Part shown: positions 61,339-64,000 of the stretch, one piece after another | Position numbering within the stretch: position 1 is the first letter of the stretch | How the letters are laid out: the number at the start of each line of letters is the position of its first letter | From: Mycobacterium sp. ACS1612 | GTDB taxonomy: Bacteria > Actinomycetota > Actinomycetes > Mycobacteriales > Mycobacteriaceae | Direction: 5' to 3' | DNA: 64,000 nucleotides | Assembly: GCF_001667505.1 (NCBI RefSeq) | Contig: NZ_LZHZ01000063.1 | Coordinates: 186,001-250,000 of the forward strand | Program-made: the position numbers and the translations under genes | The notes under the pieces: generated by a model | Database searches by the model: none | What the model was told of the DNA's origin: nothing | The model's input: the letters and a program-made list of their open reading frames with translations, nothing else

Positions 61339-62535
61339 TTGAACCGCACCGTGGCGATGCGCATAGCAGCCTGCGGAATCTTGGGGCTGGGGGCCGCCCT
61401 GTTGATTGCCGCGTTGCTGCTGTCCACGTACACCAAGGGCAAGATCGCCAAGATCCCGCTGAACCTGGACGCCACCCTGGTCGCCGACGGCACCGGCACC
61501 GTGTTCGATCCGGAGTCGCTGAACTCCGACAAGTTCGTGATCAACAAGAACGTCCCGGTCGTGCAGCAGCAGCAGATCAGCGTAGAGGCGCCTTCGAACG
61601 CCGACGTCGTCACCCTGCAGGTCGGTAACACGCTGCGCCGCACGGACAAGCAGCAGGACGCGGGTCTGTTGCTGGCGCTCGTCGACACGGTTACGGTCAA
61701 CCGCAGGACCGCGACCGCGGTCTCCAGCGAAAGCAACCCGGGCGGTGCCGTGCAAAAGCCGCGCGCCGTCGACGACACCGTGCCGCCGACCAACATCGCC
61801 CTTCCGCACGACGGGCTGGCCTACCGGTTCCCGTTCGACACCGAGAAGCGCACCTATCCGGTGTTCGACCCGATCGCGCAGAAGGCGTTCGACGCCAACT
61901 ACGACGGCGAGGAAGACGTCAACGGGCTGACCACCTACAAGTTCAGCCAGAACGTCGGCTACGACGCCGATGGCAAGCTGGTCGAGCCGGTCAAGTACTC
62001 GTCGCTGTACGACGACGACGCCGACGCCGAGGTCACCGCGCGGGCCTCATTGTGGGGGCTGCCGGGCAACCCGGACGAGTCGATCACCCTGACGCGGTAC
62101 TACGCCGCGCAGCGCACATTCTGGGTGGACCCGGTGTCCGGCACGATCGTCAAGCAGAAGGAGCACGGCTTCCACTACTACGCACGTGAGCCGCTCAAGC
62201 CCGAGGTGACGTTCGCGGACTACACCGTCACCTCCACCGAGGACACCGTGGAATCCCAGGTGGCCAGCGCGCGCGACGAGCGCGACAGGCTGGGGCTGTG
62301 GGGCCGCATCCTGCCGATCACGTTCACCGCGATCGGGTTGGTGGCCGTCGTCGGCGGCGCGTTGCTCGGGTCGTTCAGCCTGCGTGCAGAGTCGGCGCTG
62401 ATCGATCCCGGGCTCGACGAGGCGGACCACAACTTCTTTGACACCCGGGGCATCCAGGTTCCAGGCGCCGAGGCCAAGACCGAGAAGCTGCCCGCGCCGC
62501 GGCCGACGGATCTGCCTCCCGACCGCCCGGTCTGA
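61339..62535 (+). CDS. DUF3068 membrane protein (Rv0227c-like)
   Basis: 398 residues from TTG 61339, preferred because GGAGG sits 7-11 bases before it and the N-terminus (xNRTVAMRIAACGILGLGAALL) is family-like; an in-frame GTG at 61324 would overlap that ribosome binding site. One N-terminal transmembrane helix (about residues 10-30), a long exported beta-rich domain (about 40-320, e.g. FPFDTEKRTYPVFDP, ARASLWGLPGNPDESITLTRYY) and a second helix near residue 330. This is the DUF3068 (porin PorA-family-like) architecture of mycolate-containing bacteria. M. tuberculosis Rv0227c is a conserved essential-type membrane protein of unknown role. It overlaps the next gene. Confidence 0.88.
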   Translation: MNRTVAMRIAACGILGLGAALLIAALLLSTYTKGKIAKIPLNLDATLVADGTGTVFDPESLNSDKFVINKNVPVVQQQQISVEAPSNADVVTLQVGNTLRRTDKQQDAGLLLALVDTVTVNRRTATAVSSESNPGGAVQKPRAVDDTVPPTNIALPHDGLAYRFPFDTEKRTYPVFDPIAQKAFDANYDGEEDVNGLTTYKFSQNVGYDADGKLVEPVKYSSLYDDDADAEVTARASLWGLPGNPDESITLTRYYAAQRTFWVDPVSGTIVKQKEHGFHYYAREPLKPEVTFADYTVTSTEDTVESQVASARDERDRLGLWGRILPITFTAIGLVAVVGGALLGSFSLRAESALIDPGLDEADHNFFDTRGIQVPGAEAKTEKLPAPRPTDLPPDRPV

Positions 62536-64000
62536 TCAGGCGCCTCCTCGCGCCGGCGTACGCGCTGGCGCTCGCTCTGCTGGTGACGGGGCCGCTGCTG
62601 GCACCCGGATATCTGTTGCTGCGCGACGCGGTGTCGACGCCGCGGTCGTATGTGTCCGATGCGGCGCTCGGGTTGTCGGAAGCCGCACCGCGGGCGTTGC
62701 CTCAGGACTTCGCGATCGCGATGGCCACCGAGATCGTCGACGGCGGCCTGGTGGTCAAGGCGCTGTTGGTGGGCGGGCTCTTCCTGGCGGGCTGGGGCGC
62801 GGCCAGGTTGGCGTCGGTCCTGCTGCCGGAGGCAGGTGTGGCCGGTCAGGTCGTCGCGGTGACCATCGCGATCTGGAATCCCTATGTCGCCGAACGTCTT
62901 CTGCAGGGGCATTGGAGCTTGATGGTCGGTTACGGCTGCCTGCCGTGGGTGGCGACGACGATGCTGCGACTGCGAACGCCGGACGTCACACCGTGGGTCG
63001 AGGTGTGCGCGTTGGTGTTCTGGATCGGGCTGGCCGGGTTGACGCCCACCGGGGTGATGCTGGCCGCGACGGTCGCGTTGACGTGTGTCTTCGTGCCAGG
63101 CGCGGGCCGCCCGCGATGGTGGTGCGCGACGATGGCGCTGGCCGCCTCGGTGCTGGCGGCGCTGCCGTGGCTGACCGCGGCGGCGCTGGCCGGGTCGTTG
63201 TCGTCGACGCAGGCCGACGGCGTCGGCGCATTCGCCGCAAGGGCCGAACCGGGTCTCGGCACGTTGGGCAGCCTGGCCAGTCTCGGCGGGATGTGGAACG
63301 CCGATGCTGTACCCGCTTCGCGCTCAACAGCTTTCGCGATCGTCTCCGCGGCGGTACTACTTTCCGTGGTGGCGCTGGGGCTGCGCACCGTCGTACGGCG
63401 ACCGCAGGCGGTCCCGCTGTTGATCCTCGCGGCGATCGCCGTCGTGGTCCCTGCGACCATGGCGACCGGTCCGGGGATGGCCGTCGCGGAAGCCACCATC
63501 CGCGCGCTGCCCGGCCTCGGCGTGGTGCGTGACGCGCAGAAGTGGGTGGCACTGGCTGTGCCCGCCTACTCGCTCGCAGGTGCCGCCGCAGTGGTCGCGG
63601 TGCGGCATCGGATCCCGGCCGCGGCCACCGCCGTCCTCTGTTGTGCCGCACTGCTTGTTACGCTGCCCGATCTGGCGTGGGGCGTCGGCGGCAGGATGAC
63701 AGCCGTGCATTACCCGCCGGGATGGGCGCAGACCGCGGCGCTGATCAACGCCGATCCGCGGCCCGTCGCGGTGCTACCCGTGGACAGCATGCGCCGTTTC
63801 GCGTGGGCGGGTGACGCGCCGGTGCTCGACCCGCTGCCGCGGTGGGTGCGTGCCGATGTGTTGACGACGGGTGATTTGACCATCGGCGGCCGCACCATTC
63901 CCGGCGAGGGCAACCGCGCCCGCGAGGTTCAGCAGTTGGTGCTTGACGGCGCGGACCGCAACCGGTTGGCGGCCGCGGGCGTGGGCTGGGTCGTCGTCGA
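62532..64000 (+). CDS. Multi-pass membrane protein, 3'-truncated (Rv0226c-like)
   Basis: The frame runs from just after the DUF3068 stop to the end of the window (about 489 residues seen). No ATG/GTG/TTG lies at the frame's beginning after its last upstream stop (62439); the nearest are CTG 62532 and GTG 62583, so the start is uncertain. The protein has many hydrophobic helices, the motif IWNPYVAERLLQGHWSLMVGYGCLPWV and a PLL-rich first helix. This matches the conserved membrane protein that follows the DUF3068 gene in mycobacteria (Rv0226c). A GT-C-like transferase fold is possible, but no catalytic motif is proven. Confidence 0.8.
   Translation, partial: MIRRLLAPAYALALALLVTGPLLAPGYLLLRDAVSTPRSYVSDAALGLSEAAPRALPQDFAIAMATEIVDGGLVVKALLVGGLFLAGWGAARLASVLLPEAGVAGQVVAVTIAIWNPYVAERLLQGHWSLMVGYGCLPWVATTMLRLRTPDVTPWVEVCALVFWIGLAGLTPTGVMLAATVALTCVFVPGAGRPRWWCATMALAASVLAALPWLTAAALAGSLSSTQADGVGAFAARAEPGLGTLGSLASLGGMWNADAVPASRSTAFAIVSAAVLLSVVALGLRTVVRRPQAVPLLILAAIAVVVPATMATGPGMAVAEATIRALPGLGVVRDAQKWVALAVPAYSLAGAAAVVAVRHRIPAAATAVLCCAALLVTLPDLAWGVGGRMTAVHYPPGWAQTAALINADPRPVAVLPVDSMRRFAWAGDAPVLDPLPRWVRADVLTTGDLTIGGRTIPGEGNRAREVQQLVLDGADRNRLAAAGVGWVVV

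Noticed and set aside
1..64000. tRNA, rRNA, insertion sequence, prophage or toxin-antitoxin elements
   Set aside because: No transposase, integrase, recognisable terminal repeats with target duplication, tRNA-like cloverleaf or toxin-antitoxin pair was found by reading both strands.

Overview
The window is high-GC DNA from a rapidly growing environmental mycobacterium (Mycolicibacterium-type). Protein families and gene order match a block around M. smegmatis MSMEG_04xx and M. tuberculosis Rv0226c-Rv0261c. These comparisons rest on recall of gene content, not on a search. Most start codons chosen here agree with the known M. tuberculosis orthologues or with visible ribosome binding sites.

Left end (1-7.3 kb): nitrogen assimilation. 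A 5'-truncated NarK nitrate/nitrite transporter, a HemD domain fused to a winged helix and a sirohydrochlorin chelatase-like protein (siroheme supply) are followed on the other strand by nirB-nirD nitrite reductase and a 7Fe ferredoxin. A SodC-like lipoprotein with a Ser/Thr-rich tail lies between. 7.4-15.4 kb: an Acr2-type Hsp20 behind a HspR-like HAIR element, a secreted protein, a DUF302 protein divergent from an HxlR regulator across a perfect palindrome, a PEP-mutase/isocitrate-lyase family enzyme, the Sdh1 succinate dehydrogenase operon and a flavin reductase.

Centre (15.5-34.8 kb): a complete-looking trehalose polyphleate (TPP) locus: gap-like, fadD23, PE-PPE hydrolase, mmpL10 and papA3 on the minus strand, divergent from an 11-kb gene for a bimodular polyketide synthase. 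The PKS has KS-AT-KR-ACP followed by KS-AT-DH-ER-KR-ACP.

34.7-50.1 kb: fatty-acid genes (fadE5, fadA2, fabG4, htdX) interrupted, relative to M. tuberculosis, by an island encoding a double six-bladed NHL propeller, a lipoprotein, an MPT64-like secreted protein and a broken LLM oxidoreductase. An L,D-transpeptidase-like secreted protein, an ABC exporter and a TetR regulator follow. The TetR gene start and the fadA2-fabG4 intergenic region carry the same TTACTC-N2-GAGTAA palindrome.

50.1-64 kb: cell-envelope genes: LpqI (NagZ-like), a coupled patatin/PlsC pair, a 57-residue Rv0236A-like protein, the arabinofuranosyltransferase AftD, the phosphotriesterase-like lactonase Php, an acyl-CoA synthetase, a membrane acyltransferase, a DUF3068 protein and a multi-pass membrane protein cut by the window end. 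I saw no rRNA, tRNA, insertion sequence or CRISPR array.
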